From the NCBI RefSeq assembly GCF_030733845.1, contig NZ_CP132311.1, positions 1 through 64,000 on the forward strand: a DNA stretch of 64,000 nt, written 5' to 3'. The notes under the pieces are model-generated. The model made no database searches. It was not told the DNA's origin and worked only from the letters and a program-made list of their open reading frames with translations. Position 1 is the stretch's first letter. Each line of letters opens with the position of its first letter. A program made the translations under genes and the position numbers. Positions 1 through 9,011 of this stretch are shown piece after piece. This stretch comes from Shinella zoogloeoides. GTDB taxonomy: Bacteria; Pseudomonadota; Alphaproteobacteria; Rhizobiales; Rhizobiaceae.

Positions 1-1107
1 GTCGCCAATGCCGTTGCATCGATCGCTGCCGCCGCCCAGCCGCGCGTCCAGCATTCCGGCCCGCTCTTCGGCTCGCCGCTCGACCAGCGCTATACGTTCG
101 ATGCCTTCGTCGAGGGCACCTCGAACCGCGTTGCCCTTGCCGCGGCCCGAACCATCGCGGAAGCCGGCGCCGGTGCCGTGCGGTTCAACCCGCTCTTCAT
201 CCATTCGAGCGTCGGCCTCGGCAAGACGCATCTTCTCCAGGCGATCGCGCTCGGCGCGCTTTCCAGCGCCCGTAATCCGCGCGTCGTCTACCTGACGGCG
301 GAATACTTCATGTGGCGTTTCGCAACCGCGATCCGCGACAACGATGCGCTCTCCCTCAAGGAGACGCTGCGCAATATCGACCTGCTCATCATCGACGACA
401 TGCAGTTCCTGCAGGGTAACTCGATCCAGAACGAGTTCTGCCATCTGCTCAACATGCTGCTCGATTCCGCCAAGCAGGTCGTCGTCGCAGCCGACCGCGC
501 GCCGTGGGAGCTGGAATCGCTCGATCCGCGCGTGCGCTCCCGCCTCCAGGGCGGCGTCGCCATCGAAATGGAAGCGCCGGACTATGAAATGCGTCTCGAA
601 ATCCTCAAGCGCCGCCTTGCGGCCGCGCAGCAGGAGGATCAGTCGCTCGACATTCCCGACGACATCCTGAGCCATGTGGCGCGCAACATCACGGCCAGCG
701 GCCGCGAGCTGGAAGGTGCCTTCAACCAGCTCCTCTTCCGCCGCTCCTTCGAGCCGAACCTGTCGATCGAGCGCGTCGACGAACTGCTCGGCCATCTGGT
801 CGCCGCCGGCGAGCCGCGCCGGGTGCGCATCGAGGACATCCAGCGCGTGGTGGCCAAGCACTACAACGTCTCGCGCCAGGAACTGGTCTCGAACCGCCGC
901 ACGCGCGTCATCGTCAAGCCGCGCCAGATCGCCATGTATCTGTCGAAGACGCTGACGCCGCGCTCCTTCCCGGAAATCGGCCGCCGCTTCGGCGGGCGCG
1001 ACCATACGACCGTGCTGCACGCCGTGCGCAAGATCGAGGAGCTGATCTCGGGCGACACCAAGCTCAGCCACGAGATCGAGCTCTTGAAGCGCCTGATCAA
1101 CGAATAG
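1..1107 (+). CDS. dnaA: Chromosomal replication initiator DnaA (5' end outside window)
   Basis: DnaA is the AAA+ ATPase that binds DnaA boxes and opens the replication origin. The reading frame is open from base 1, so the N-terminal part lies outside the window and 368 residues are visible. Walker A (VGLGKT) is at about visible residues 71-76 and Walker B (LLIIDD) at about 128-133. The C-terminal DNA-binding signature [12 protein letters not shown] is at about 331-342. The match to DnaA is unambiguous. I saw no cluster of DnaA boxes next to the gene, which fits the known separation of dnaA from the origin in alphaproteobacteria. A GNAT gene follows in the same direction. Confidence 0.97.
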   Translation, partial: VANAVASIAAAAQPRVQHSGPLFGSPLDQRYTFDAFVEGTSNRVALAAARTIAEAGAGAVRFNPLFIHSSVGLGKTHLLQAIALGALSSARNPRVVYLTAEYFMWRFATAIRDNDALSLKETLRNIDLLIIDDMQFLQGNSIQNEFCHLLNMLLDSAKQVVVAADRAPWELESLDPRVRSRLQGGVAIEMEAPDYEMRLEILKRRLAAAQQEDQSLDIPDDILSHVARNITASGRELEGAFNQLLFRRSFEPNLSIERVDELLGHLVAAGEPRRVRIEDIQRVVAKHYNVSRQELVSNRRTRVIVKPRQIAMYLSKTLTPRSFPEIGRRFGGRDHTTVLHAVRKIEELISGDTKLSHEIELLKRLINE

Positions 1108-1185
1108 GCTTTTCGCGCCTTGTCATGTCACCGGAACGCCGTGCCATTCTTTGGCGCGGCGTTCCGCTTTCAATCGGGGCCGCGC

Positions 1186-1686
1186 ATGGACCTTCTCGTC
1201 ACCTATCTGGAACTGCTGGCGCCGCCGGCGGAGCATGCGGCGCTGGCAATGCCGCCCGGCGAACTGCAGGTCGAGGCCGAACGCCTTTCGGTCGAGGATT
1301 ATCTTGCGCTCTACCGCGCCATCGGCGGCCCGTTCGACTGGGACCAGCGCCTGCGCATGCCGCGGGCAGCGCTGGCCGATGCGCTCATGGCCGAGGCAAC
1401 GCGCACCTTCGTGCTGCGCGAGGCGGGGCGGCCGGTCGGGCTTTGCGAGTTCGACGGCTTTCGGGGCGAGGAGGTCGAGCTCGTGCATTTCGGCCTTGTT
1501 CCGGACGTCTATGGCCGCCGGCTCGGTCCCTTCCTGCTGGACTGGTGCCTGCGCACGGCCTGGGGGCCGGCGACGCGCCGCATCTGGCTCCACACGGACA
1601 CGAACGACCACCCGAAGGCCATGGCGACCTACGGCCGCGCCGGATTCAAGGCTTACATGCAGAAGATGGAAAGCTTTCCGGACTGA
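1186..1686 (+). CDS. GNAT-family N-acetyltransferase
   Basis: A 166-residue protein with the GNAT fold pattern: a VELVHFGLVPDVYGRRLG segment (beta4, then the acetyl-CoA pyrophosphate-binding loop, here with R-R-x-G character) and a C-terminal strand/helix of the type HPKAMATYGRAGF, typical of GNAT enzymes. The acyl acceptor cannot be read from the sequence. The ATG at 1186 is preferred because the longer in-frame extension back to 1120 has no family-like sequence. The gene lies 78 bases after dnaA in the same direction and converges on hemW. Confidence 0.8.
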   Translation: MDLLVTYLELLAPPAEHAALAMPPGELQVEAERLSVEDYLALYRAIGGPFDWDQRLRMPRAALADALMAEATRTFVLREAGRPVGLCEFDGFRGEEVELVHFGLVPDVYGRRLGPFLLDWCLRTAWGPATRRIWLHTDTNDHPKAMATYGRAGFKAYMQKMESFPD

Positions 1687-1710
1687 GCCGGCCGTTCGGA
1701 TGCCGGATGT

Positions 1711-2904
1711 TCAGCAGGCGAGGTCCGCGACGACGGCGTCGAGGATCAGCATGCCGGCCGGGGTGCAGCGCAGCCGGGAATTGCCGAGCCGTTCGATGAA
1801 ACCGTGCTCGATGAGGAACTGTTCGCGATCCGGGTCGAGGTCGCGGCCAGACAGGGTCTGCCAGCGGGCGAGATCGACGCCCTCTTTCAGGCGCAGGCCC
1901 ATCAGCAGCAGTTCGTCCGACTGTGCTTCGAGTTCCAGCAGCTCCTGGTCGATCATGCCGTGGCCTTCGGTTTCCACGAGGCTCAGCCAGCTCTCCGGTT
2001 TGCGCTCCGTGGCGGTCGCGATCTTCGCGCCGCCCGTCGTCAGCCGCCCGTGCGCGCCGGGTCCGATGCCGACATAGTCGCCATAGCGCCAGTAGGTGAG
2101 GTTGTGGCGGCTCTCCGAGCCGGGCCTTGCATGGTTGGAGACCTCGTAGGCCGGCATGCCCTCGCGCTCGGTAATCTCCTGCGTCGCCTCGTAGAGCACG
2201 GCGGAATGTTCTCCATCCGGCACCACCAGCTTGCCGGCCTTGTGCAGGCCGTAGAAGGGCGTGCCCTCCTCGATGGTGAGCTGGTAGAGCGAGAGATGAT
2301 CGACGGCATAGGAGACGGCTTCCTTCAGCTCGCGGTCCCATGCCTCGACCGTCTGGTTCGGGCGGGCATAGATGAGGTCGAAGGACATGCGCGGGAAGAT
2401 GTCGCGTGCAAGGCGGATCGCCTTCAGTGCGTCGGCGACATCATGCAGCCGGCCGAGGAATTTCAGGTCGCGGTCGTTCAGCGCCTGCACGCCGAGCGAG
2501 ACGCGGTTGACGCCGGCGGCGCGGTAGCCGCGGAAGCGCTCGGCCTCGACGCTGGAGGGGTTCGCCTCCATGGTGATCTCGATGCCGTCGGGCACATGCC
2601 AGTGGCGGGCGATGCCGCCCAGGATCGCGTCCACCGTCTCCGGCGCCATCAGCGAGGGCGTGCCGCCGCCCATGAAGATGCTGGTGACGGTGCGCGAGCC
2701 GGTGAGCCGGCGCATCGTCGCCATTTCCTTCAGGAATGCCTGGACGAAGCGCGGCTGGTCGACCGGCTGGTGGCGCACATGGCTGTTGAAGTCGCAATAG
2801 GGGCATTTGGCGGCACAGAACGGCCAGTGCACATAGATGCCGAAGCCGGGATCGGCGAGATCCGACGCGAAATTCGGCCGCATGTCGAAGGGCACCGCCG
2901 TCAT
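1711..2904 (-). CDS. hemW: Radical SAM heme chaperone HemW (HemN-like)
   Basis: A 397-residue radical SAM protein. The [4Fe-4S]/SAM cluster motif CxxxCxxC appears as CAAKCPYC near residues 30-37, after the GIYVHWPFC lead typical of HemW. A GGGTPS SAM-binding stretch follows at about 100, and there is an NHARPG / NLTYWRYGDY segment in the HemW C-terminal half. HemW proteins were long annotated as oxygen-independent coproporphyrinogen oxidase (HemN), but the family is now regarded as heme-binding chaperones for respiratory enzymes. The gene follows rdgB with only 6 bases between stop and start, so the two are very likely co-transcribed. Confidence 0.92.
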   Translation of the reverse strand: MTAVPFDMRPNFASDLADPGFGIYVHWPFCAAKCPYCDFNSHVRHQPVDQPRFVQAFLKEMATMRRLTGSRTVTSIFMGGGTPSLMAPETVDAILGGIARHWHVPDGIEITMEANPSSVEAERFRGYRAAGVNRVSLGVQALNDRDLKFLGRLHDVADALKAIRLARDIFPRMSFDLIYARPNQTVEAWDRELKEAVSYAVDHLSLYQLTIEEGTPFYGLHKAGKLVVPDGEHSAVLYEATQEITEREGMPAYEVSNHARPGSESRHNLTYWRYGDYVGIGPGAHGRLTTGGAKIATATERKPESWLSLVETEGHGMIDQELLELEAQSDELLLMGLRLKEGVDLARWQTLSGRDLDPDREQFLIEHGFIERLGNSRLRCTPAGMLILDAVVADLAC

Positions 2905-2910
2905 CGCGCC

Positions 2911-3555
2911 TCAGGCCTTCAGGCAGGTTTCGACGAAGAGCTTGAAGGCGCGGGCGCGGTGTGACAGCGCGGCCGCATCGCCCGGCTTCCAGCCGTGCTT
3001 CTCCTCGGCGCTCATCTCGCCGAAGGTCGTCTCATAGCCTTCCGGCTGGAAGACGGGATCGTAGCCGAAACCCTGCGTTCCGCGCGGCGGCCAGACGACA
3101 TGGCCTTCCACCTCGCCGCGGAAGAGTTCCGTATGGCCGTCCGGCCAGGCAAGGCACAGCACGGAGACGAAGCGCGCGGTGCGGTCCTTCGTCTCGCTCG
3201 CGCCCTTGTCAGTGAGCGCCTTCTCCACCTTCTCCATGGCCATGGCGAAGTCGCGCGTGCCGTCTTCCTTCTCCGCCCAGTTCGCGGTGTAGACGCCAGG
3301 CGCGCCATCGAGCGCATCGATGACGAGGCCGGAATCGTCGGACAGGGCCGGCAGGCCCGACGCCTTGGCCGAGGCGAGCGCCTTGATCGTCGCATTCTCC
3401 TCGAAGGTCGTGCCCGTCTCGTCCGGTTCCTCGAATTTCAGCTCCGCCGCCGATTTCGCGGAAAAGCCGAAGGGACCGATCAGGTCCTCGATCTCGCGGA
3501 TCTTTCCGGCATTGTGGCTGGCGACGACGATCGTCTTGGTGTCGAGCTTGCGCAT
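2911..3555 (-). CDS. rdgB: RdgB/HAM1 non-canonical purine NTP pyrophosphatase
   Basis: A 214-residue HAM1-family enzyme that hydrolyses dITP, XTP and ITP to monophosphates and so keeps deaminated purines out of nucleic acids. Visible family signatures are the N-terminal [10 protein letters not shown], the SDDSGL motif (about residues 76-81), and [10 protein letters not shown] followed by [22 protein letters not shown] near the C-terminus. The ATG at 3555 is chosen because it has AAGGA 7 bases upstream and gives the normal family length. A 14-codon upstream extension is possible but not family-like. The gene lies between the VOC gene and hemW in a leftward run. Confidence 0.95.
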   Translation of the reverse strand: MRKLDTKTIVVASHNAGKIREIEDLIGPFGFSAKSAAELKFEEPDETGTTFEENATIKALASAKASGLPALSDDSGLVIDALDGAPGVYTANWAEKEDGTRDFAMAMEKVEKALTDKGASETKDRTARFVSVLCLAWPDGHTELFRGEVEGHVVWPPRGTQGFGYDPVFQPEGYETTFGEMSAEEKHGWKPGDAAALSHRARAFKLFVETCLKA

Positions 3556-3563
3556 GATGGTCC

Positions 3564-3980
3564 TTAACCGATGTTCCAGAGGCCCGGCTCGGCACATTCC
3601 AGGCTGTTGCCGGCGGGGTCGCGGAAATAGATGGAACGGGCGCCGTTCGGCCAGCGGAAGTCCGCTTCGATGGCGATGCCGGCTTCTTCCAGCTTTTTCA
3701 CCCAGAAATCAAGCTCCGGCCCGGGAACGCGGAAACAGGCATGGCCCGGGCCGTACGTTCCGTGCACCGGCACGGGAAAGGCGTGCGGCGGGGGTGGCAC
3801 GGCGGTCTCCTTCGCATTGAAGATCAGGAGGACGCCGGGGCCGCAGCGGAAGAAGACATGGCGGTTGGCCTGCCGCGTGATCTTCTCCAGCCCCAGGATG
3901 CCGCCGTAGAAGGCTTCCGCCGCGTCGAGGTCGTCCGCATAGAGCGCGGTTTCGAGAATGCCTTCGATCGCGGCGGTCAT
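3564..3980 (-). CDS. VOC (glyoxalase/bleomycin resistance) family protein
   Basis: A 138-residue single-domain vicinal-oxygen-chelate protein. It begins [19 protein letters not shown], the usual first strand and helix of a VOC half-domain. It ends with [17 protein letters not shown], where the E is in the position of the last metal ligand. It could be a lactoylglutathione-lyase-like, dioxygenase-like or antibiotic-binding protein, and the sequence does not say which. It sits between rph and rdgB in the same direction with short spacers (14 and 8 bases), so it is probably transcribed with them. Confidence 0.85.
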   Translation of the reverse strand: MTAAIEGILETALYADDLDAAEAFYGGILGLEKITRQANRHVFFRCGPGVLLIFNAKETAVPPPPHAFPVPVHGTYGPGHACFRVPGPELDFWVKKLEEAGIAIEADFRWPNGARSIYFRDPAGNSLECAEPGLWNIG

Positions 3981-3994
3981 GGGAAAGCCTTGTC

Positions 3995-4711
3995 TCAGGC
4001 GATGGCCTGCTTCTGCAGGGCGACGAGGTCGGCGATGCCGGCGCGGGCGAGCGCCATCAGGTTGGAGAATTCCTCCTCCGTGAACGGCTTGCCTTCCGCG
4101 GTGCCCTGGATTTCGACGATGCCGCCCGAGCCGGTCATGACGAAGTTGGCGTCCGTCTCGGCGGCGGAGTCTTCCAGATAGTCTAGGTCGATGACCGACT
4201 GGGCGGCGAAGATTCCGCAGGAGATCGCGGCGACGTGATCCTTCAGGACCCTCTCCACTTTGATCATGTTGCGCGCTTCCATCCACTTCAGGCAATCGTG
4301 CAGCGCGACGAAGGCGCCGGTGATCGAGGCCGTGCGGGTGCCGCCATCGGCCTGGATGACGTCGCAGTCGATGGTGATCTGGCGTTCGCCGAGCGCTTCG
4401 AGATCGACGATGGCGCGGAGCGACCGGCCGATGAGGCGCTGGATTTCCTGCGTGCGTCCGCCTTGCTTGCCGGCGGCGGCTTCGCGCTTCATGCGGTCGC
4501 CGGTGGCGCGCGGCAGCATGCCGTATTCGGCCGTCACCCAGCCCTTGCCGCTGTTGCGCAGCCACGGCGGGGTCTTTTCTTCAAGGCTCGCCGTCACCAG
4601 CACATGCGTGTCGCCGAACTTGACGAGACAGGAGCCTTCGGCATGTTTGGAAACGTTGCGCTCGAAGGAAACCTTGCGCATCTGATCGGTTTTTCTGCCG
4701 GACGGCCGCAT
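3995..4711 (-). CDS. rph: Ribonuclease PH
   Basis: A 238-residue phosphorolytic 3'-5' exoribonuclease that trims tRNA 3' ends. It is recognised from the N-terminal [19 protein letters not shown], the [20 protein letters not shown] block and [19 protein letters not shown], followed by [20 protein letters not shown]; these are the conserved RNase PH core. The ATG at 4711 gives the standard N-terminus; an upstream ATG at 4741 would add ten unrelated residues. The gene is divergent from hrcA across a 153-base region that must hold both promoters. Confidence 0.97.
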   Translation of the reverse strand: MRPSGRKTDQMRKVSFERNVSKHAEGSCLVKFGDTHVLVTASLEEKTPPWLRNSGKGWVTAEYGMLPRATGDRMKREAAAGKQGGRTQEIQRLIGRSLRAIVDLEALGERQITIDCDVIQADGGTRTASITGAFVALHDCLKWMEARNMIKVERVLKDHVAAISCGIFAAQSVIDLDYLEDSAAETDANFVMTGSGGIVEIQGTAEGKPFTEEEFSNLMALARAGIADLVALQKQAIA

Positions 4712-4805
4712 TGCGAACTCCTGTCTCATGATATCTTGCAAGGTGCTTTAGACCAGTTCGCCGGGCGATGGAATGGTCGAGGGCCGGCGGCGGGGAAAAT
4801 CCGTT

Positions 4806-4833
4806 TTGCGCTGGCCGTCCAAATCACTATATT
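4806..4833 (+). promoter_or_regulatory. Candidate housekeeping promoter of hrcA
   Basis: TTGCGC (4806-4811), a 16-base spacer, then TATATT (4828-4833) lies about 30 bases before the hrcA start. It is a reasonable sigma-70 style match but weak at the -35. No CIRCE operator (TTAGCACTC-N9-GAGTGCTAA) is visible here, so HrcA does not appear to control itself from this site. Confidence 0.35.
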
Positions 4834-4864
4834 CCCGGGGAATAACAAGGGTTGCGGTTGAAAG

Positions 4865-5944
4865 ATGGTTTTGAGATCTCCGGGTCCTGACAGTCAGGCG
4901 GCGCTCGACGAGCGTTCGGGCGAAATCTTCCGCCGCATCGTGGAAAGCTATCTGGAAAGCGGCGAGCCGCTCGGCTCGCGCAACCTGTCGCGCATCCTGC
5001 CCATGTCGCTCTCGCCCGCCTCCGTGCGCAATGTGATGAGCGATCTGGAGGAACTCGGCCTCATCTACTCGCCCCATATCAGCGCCGGGCGCCTGCCGAC
5101 GCAGCTCGGCCTGCGCTTCTTCGTCGATGCCTTCATGCAGGTGGGCAATATTTCGGCGGAGGACCGCGCCTCGATCGAGCGGCATGTGCGCCCGCATGGC
5201 GAGAAGTATTCGGCCGTCGAGACCATGATGAACGAGGCGAGCCAGGCACTGTCAGGCATGTCGCGCGGCGCCGGCCTCGTCATCACCACCAAGAACGACG
5301 CGGTGCTGAAGCATGTCGAATTCATCCGCCTGGAGCCGACCAAGGCGCTCGTCGTGCTCGTCGGCGATCACGACCAGGTGGAAAACCGCATCATCGAACT
5401 GCCGGCGGGCGTGACCGGCTCACAGCTCACGGAAGCGGCCAATTTCCTCAATGCGCACCTTGCCGGCAACACGCTGGTCGAGGCCCGCGCGCAGCTTGAG
5501 CGCCTGCGTGGCGAAATCAGCGGCGAGCTCGATAAACTGTCGCAGGATCTCGTCGAACGCGGGCTTGCCGTCTGGTCCGGCGGCTTCGAGGAGGCTAAGC
5601 CGACGCGGCTCATCGTGCGCGGCCGGGCGAACCTGCTCGAAGGCCTCGCCGGCGCGGAGGACATCGACCGCCTGCGCATGCTCTTCGACGATCTGGAGCG
5701 CAAGGACAGCCTGATCGAGCTCCTGAACCTCGCCGAGACGGGGCCGGGCGTACGCATCTTCATAGGCTCGGAAAATAAGCTCTTCTCGCTCTCCGGTTCC
5801 TCGCTCATCGTCGCGCCCTATCGGGACAGCGACGAGAAGATCGTCGGTGCCGTCGGCGTCATCGGGCCGACGCGGCTCAACTATTCCCGTATCGTGCCCA
5901 TGGTGGATTATACGGCCCAGCTCATGTCGCGGCTTTCGCGCTGA
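4865..5944 (+). CDS. hrcA: Heat-inducible transcription repressor HrcA
   Basis: A 359-residue repressor that binds the CIRCE operator in front of groESL-type operons. The N-terminal winged-helix region carries IFRRIVESYLESGEPLGSRNLSR and SPASVRNVMSDLEELGLI, then the family signature SPHISAGRLPTQLGLRFFVD. The C-terminal half ends in the conserved VGVIGPTRLNYSRIVPMVDY, and the length is normal. It is followed by grpE in the same direction after 144 bases that contain a separate RpoH-like promoter, so the two genes need not share one transcript. Confidence 0.97.
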   Translation: MVLRSPGPDSQAALDERSGEIFRRIVESYLESGEPLGSRNLSRILPMSLSPASVRNVMSDLEELGLIYSPHISAGRLPTQLGLRFFVDAFMQVGNISAEDRASIERHVRPHGEKYSAVETMMNEASQALSGMSRGAGLVITTKNDAVLKHVEFIRLEPTKALVVLVGDHDQVENRIIELPAGVTGSQLTEAANFLNAHLAGNTLVEARAQLERLRGEISGELDKLSQDLVERGLAVWSGGFEEAKPTRLIVRGRANLLEGLAGAEDIDRLRMLFDDLERKDSLIELLNLAETGPGVRIFIGSENKLFSLSGSSLIVAPYRDSDEKIVGAVGVIGPTRLNYSRIVPMVDYTAQLMSRLSR

Positions 5945-6020
5945 AGCGTATCGCGCAACGTGCGTAGCGGTTTGCGAGAACGGCATGCGGCGACAGAACC
6001 GGCCTTTCGGGGCATCAGCC

Positions 6021-6049
6021 CTTGATTTTTCAGGCTCAAAGCTCGATAT
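6021..6049 (+). promoter_or_regulatory. Candidate RpoH (sigma-32) promoter of grpE
   Basis: CTTGATT (6021-6027), exactly 14 bases, then CTCGATAT (6042-6049), ending 39 bases before the grpE ATG. This resembles the sigma-32 consensus CTTGAAA-N11-16-CCCCATNT, matching the CTTG core and 6 of 8 positions in the -10. The same 14-base spacing occurs in the hsp20 promoter of this window. The match is by eye; transcription is inferred. Confidence 0.5.
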
Positions 6050-6088
6050 CGGGCGCAACCCCCTTAAATATGCAATTCGGAGTACGTC

Positions 6089-6712
6089 ATGACCGACGAG
6101 AGCAAGAAACACGGACCTGACGAGGCGGTGGAAAACAAGGTCGCCGCAGAAGCCTACGCTGCGGAAGAAGCTGCCGCCGAGGCGGAAGCGCCGGCCGAGC
6201 CCGATCCGATCGAGGTGCTCAAGGCCGACAACGCCGACCTCAGGGACAAGTATCTGCGCCTAGCCGCCGAGATGGACAACCTGCGTCGCCGCACCGAGCG
6301 CGACGTGAAGGACGCCAAGTCCTATTCCGTCGCCGGCTTTGCGCGCGACATGCTGGCCGTGTCCGACAATCTGCGCCGCGCGCTCGATGCCATCCCGGCC
6401 GACGCGCTCGAAAGCGGGGATGCCGGCCTCAAGGCGCTCGCCGAAGGCGTCGAGATGACCGAGCGCTCCATGCTCGCCGCGCTGGAGCGTCACGGCGTGC
6501 GCAAGCTCGATCCGATGGGCGAGAAATTCGATCCGAACTTCCATCAGGCCATGTTCGAAGTGCCGAACCCGGAGGTCGCCAACAACACGGTGGTCCAGGT
6601 CGTGCAGGCCGGCTTCGTCATCGGCGAGCGTGTGCTGCGCCCGGCCATGGTGGGCGTATCCAAGGGCGGCCCGAAGGCCCCCGCCGGCGAGGCGAGCGCC
6701 GCACAGGCCTGA
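6089..6712 (+). CDS. grpE: Nucleotide exchange factor GrpE
   Basis: A 207-residue GrpE, which releases ADP from DnaK. After an acidic, low-complexity N-terminal tail (about 45 residues rich in E and A) comes the long coiled-coil helix ([29 protein letters not shown]). The C-terminal beta domain has the signature [14 protein letters not shown] and [22 protein letters not shown]. It lies downstream of hrcA, a common heat-shock pairing; dnaK and dnaJ are not in the window. A rho-independent terminator follows at once. Confidence 0.97.
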   Translation: MTDESKKHGPDEAVENKVAAEAYAAEEAAAEAEAPAEPDPIEVLKADNADLRDKYLRLAAEMDNLRRRTERDVKDAKSYSVAGFARDMLAVSDNLRRALDAIPADALESGDAGLKALAEGVEMTERSMLAALERHGVRKLDPMGEKFDPNFHQAMFEVPNPEVANNTVVQVVQAGFVIGERVLRPAMVGVSKGGPKAPAGEASAAQA

Positions 6713-6732
6713 TAGGCCCTTTCGACGATCAG

Positions 6733-6767
6733 GACGCCCGCAGCAGCAATGGTGCGGGCGTTTTTCT
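6733..6767 (+). terminator. Rho-independent terminator after grpE
   Basis: Perfect 8-bp stem CGCCCGCA / TGCGGGCG (6735-6742 and 6753-6760) with a 10-base loop, followed directly by five T. It lies 20 bases after the grpE stop. Confidence 0.85.
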
Positions 6768-6817
6768 TGGCCGGGCGATGACGACCGGCAGGCATTCTCC
6801 ATCCCGAAAGGAAGGCC

Positions 6818-7570
6818 GTGTCGGAAACCGTGTGGATCATCGCGCTCGGCGCGATCGTCGCGGGCTTCGTGCAGGGCCTGTCCGGCTTCGCCTTCGGCCT
6901 CGTTGCCATGTCTTTCTGGGCTTGGACGATCGAGCCGCAACTGGCAGCCGTGCTCGTCGTATTCGGGGCGCTGACGGGGCAGGTGGTCGGCGCACTGTCC
7001 GTCCGGCGCGGCTTCAGCCTGCCGGTTCTCCTGCCCTTTCTCGTCGGCGGCCTTGCCGGCATCCCGATCGGGACGGCGATCCTGCCGATGCTCGATGCGC
7101 GGCTTTTCAAGACCGTGCTTGGCCTCGTGCTGGTCGTCTGGTGTCCGATCATGCTGTTTTCGCGTGCGCTGCCGCCGGTCCGCTTCGGCGGTCGGCTGGC
7201 GGACGGCGCGGCCGGCCTGGTCGGCGGCGTCATGGCCGGCCTCGGCGGCTTTTCCGGCCCGGTGCCGACGCTCTGGTGCACGCTGCGGCAGATTGACAAG
7301 GACACCCAGCGCACGGTCATCCAGAATTTCAATCTGGCGACGCTCGCCGTCACCATGGCGACCTATTTCGCCACCGGCATGGTCAAGGTCGAGATGGTGC
7401 CGATGTTCGCCGTCGTCGCCCCGGCCATGCTTTTGCCGACCCTGCTTGGCAGCCGGCTCTATATCGGCATCAGCGAAGCGACCTTCCGCCGCATCGTGCT
7501 CGGGCTTCTGACGGCCTCGGGCGCGGCGATGCTCGCCGCCACGCTGCCGCCTCTCTTCGCATCTGCATGA
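6818..7570 (+). CDS. TauE/SafE-family (DUF81) membrane permease
   Basis: A 250-residue polytopic membrane protein with about eight hydrophobic segments. It has two inverted halves each carrying a glycine-rich motif: GFVQGLSGFAFGLVAMSFW near residue 15 and GGVMAGLGGFSGPVPTLW near residue 140. This is the TauE/SafE pattern; members export or import sulfonates, sulfite or other small organic anions, and the substrate here is unknown. The GTG start at 6818 has AAAGGAAGG just upstream. It stands alone between two terminators, so it is a single-gene unit. Confidence 0.88.
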   Translation: MSETVWIIALGAIVAGFVQGLSGFAFGLVAMSFWAWTIEPQLAAVLVVFGALTGQVVGALSVRRGFSLPVLLPFLVGGLAGIPIGTAILPMLDARLFKTVLGLVLVVWCPIMLFSRALPPVRFGGRLADGAAGLVGGVMAGLGGFSGPVPTLWCTLRQIDKDTQRTVIQNFNLATLAVTMATYFATGMVKVEMVPMFAVVAPAMLLPTLLGSRLYIGISEATFRRIVLGLLTASGAAMLAATLPPLFASA

Positions 7571-7579
7571 GCCGAACGA

Positions 7580-7614
7580 AAACCGCCGCAGGACGTTGGT
7601 CCGCGGCGGTTTCG
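7580..7614 (+). terminator. Terminator between the TauE/SafE gene and ptsN
   Basis: Ten-base perfect inverted repeat AAACCGCCGC / GCGGCGGTTT (7580-7589 and 7603-7612) with a 13-base spacer. The A and T ends give a short U-tract on both strands, so it can serve the permease and the convergent ptsN. Confidence 0.7.
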
Positions 7615-7645
7615 GTAGGCGATCGATAGTGGTGCCTACGCGGCC

Positions 7646-8110
7646 TCAGGCCGCGTTGGACGCCTGTTCCTCGCTGAGGCAGGCGTAGACCGCGCTCTCG
7701 CTGTCGGACGCGCGCAGCTTGGCGACCATGGCAGGATCGCGCAGCACGCGGGCGATGCGGGAGAGCGCCTTCAGATGGTCCGCCCCGGCGCCTTCCGGCG
7801 CCAGAAGCAGGAAGACGAGGTCGACCGGCTGGTCGTCCAGCGCCTCGAAGTCAACGGGAGTCTCGAGCCTCGCGAAGAGGCCGGTGATCTGCGTGAGTTC
7901 CTTCAGCTTGCCGTGCGGGATGGCGATGCCATTGCCCACGCCGGTCGAACCGAGCCGCTCACGCTGAAGGATGACGTCGAAGATCTCACGTTCCGGAATT
8001 CCGGTGATCTTTGCCGCTTTCGTTGCCAGCTCCTGAAGCAGTTGCTTCTTGGAATTGGCCCTCATCGCCGGAATAATCGCACTTTGCTGCAGCAAACCTG
8101 CCAATGCCAT
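7646..8110 (-). CDS. ptsN: PTS IIA-like nitrogen-regulatory protein PtsN (EIIA-Ntr)
   Basis: A 154-residue EIIA domain of the nitrogen-related phosphotransferase system. The phospho-accepting histidine is in GNGIAIPHGKL at about residue 66. The protein has no membrane domains and acts as a signalling output, affecting potassium transport and stringent response in studied alphaproteobacteria. The ATG at 8110 gives the family N-terminus MALAGLLQQSAIIP; a 21-residue upstream extension is not family-like. Its position after rpoN and hpf is the classic rpoN-cluster order. Confidence 0.95.
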   Translation of the reverse strand: MALAGLLQQSAIIPAMRANSKKQLLQELATKAAKITGIPEREIFDVILQRERLGSTGVGNGIAIPHGKLKELTQITGLFARLETPVDFEALDDQPVDLVFLLLAPEGAGADHLKALSRIARVLRDPAMVAKLRASDSESAVYACLSEEQASNAA

Positions 8111-8184
8111 GCTCTTGTCCTCGTGCGCTGCGTGAAGGGTTTGAAGAAACGTGGTGCCGCTTTCCGGCACCACGATCCCGTCAC

Positions 8185-8760
8185 TCAGCCTTTGATATTG
8201 GCTGCGTCGATCCAGCCAATATTGCCGTCGTTGCGTCGGTAGACGATATTGAGCTGCTCCGATCCGGCGCTGCGGAAGAGAAGAACCGGGTCGTCCGTCA
8301 TGTCGAGCGCCATGACGGCGCTTGCGACGGACATGGTCCGCAGTTTCTTCGTGCTTTCCGCAACGATGGTCGGTGCGTAGTCCTCGGGAAGCTCATCGTC
8401 TTCGTCGGGGACCGAATCCATCACCGTGTAGGCCACTTCTGCAAAGGCGTCGTGACCATTGCCGTTGTGGTGTGCCTTGAGTTTGCGCTTGTAGCGGCGC
8501 AGGCGCTTCTCGATCCGTTCGGAGGCCGATTGGAAGGCCGCCAGCGGATCGTTTGCTTCGCCATTTGCCTGCAAGGCCATGCCCGTATCCAGGTGGATCT
8601 TGCAGTCTGCGCTGTACCGCGATCCCGCCTTTTCCACGGTGACCTGGCTCGAATATCCTCCGTCAAAATATTTGGTTACGGCTTCTCCCATCTGCTCTTC
8701 AATGCGCTGACGGAAAGTTTCGCCGATTTCCATATGTTTACCGGATACACGCACACTCAT
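8185..8760 (-). CDS. hpf: Ribosome hibernation promoting factor, long form (HPF/RaiA)
   Basis: A 191-residue protein. The N-terminal S30AE/YfiA domain (about 1-110: MSVRVSGKHMEIGETFRQR, then SADCKIHLDTG) binds in the decoding groove of the 30S subunit. An acidic linker follows. The C-terminal dimerisation domain (about 135-191: KKLRTMSVASAVMALDMTDDPVLLFR) mediates 100S ribosome formation in long-form HPFs. It was formerly called sigma-54 modulation protein because it lies next to rpoN. The start is at 8760 rather than 8793 because MSVRVSG is the usual N-terminus. Confidence 0.95.
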   Translation of the reverse strand: MSVRVSGKHMEIGETFRQRIEEQMGEAVTKYFDGGYSSQVTVEKAGSRYSADCKIHLDTGMALQANGEANDPLAAFQSASERIEKRLRRYKRKLKAHHNGNGHDAFAEVAYTVMDSVPDEDDELPEDYAPTIVAESTKKLRTMSVASAVMALDMTDDPVLLFRSAGSEQLNIVYRRNDGNIGWIDAANIKG

Positions 8761-8832
8761 GGAGGTTTCCTCTCGTTCGTGATTTGCGTGCAACAGTCTA
8801 TGCCAACCTCATCCACGTTCCAAGCGTTTCAA

Positions 8833-8859
8833 GCATGCGATGGATTTTGCGTCGCATGC
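8833..8859. repeat. Inverted repeat between rpoN and hpf
   Basis: GCATGCGA (8833-8840), an 11-base spacer, then TCGCATGC (8852-8859): a perfect 8-bp inverted repeat about 70 bases upstream of the hpf start and 150 bases beyond the rpoN stop. A seven-A run follows on the plus strand, which on the minus strand places the T-run before the hairpin, so it is not a standard terminator. It could be an operator or an mRNA structure. The rest of 8761-9011 shows nothing else I can name. Confidence 0.45.
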
Positions 8860-9011
8860 GGCAAAAAAAGCGGGGATATGTCTGGGATGCCGGTCTGCCT
8901 TCTCTTCAGAATTGGGGCGCGCATTAGCCCGTCCCGATGGTGAAGTCAATCGGTGGGTTCAGCCATCGTTAACTTCTTGAGGGGTGAAACGCTGATTTCC
9001 ACGGCTTGGTT

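Noticed and set aside
1..1185. Possible replication origin next to dnaA
   Set aside because: No cluster of DnaA boxes or AT-rich unwinding region is visible, and alphaproteobacterial origins usually lie elsewhere.
4712..4864. Possible CIRCE operator before hrcA
   Set aside because: No TTAGCACTC/GAGTGCTAA arms are present in the rph-hrcA gap.
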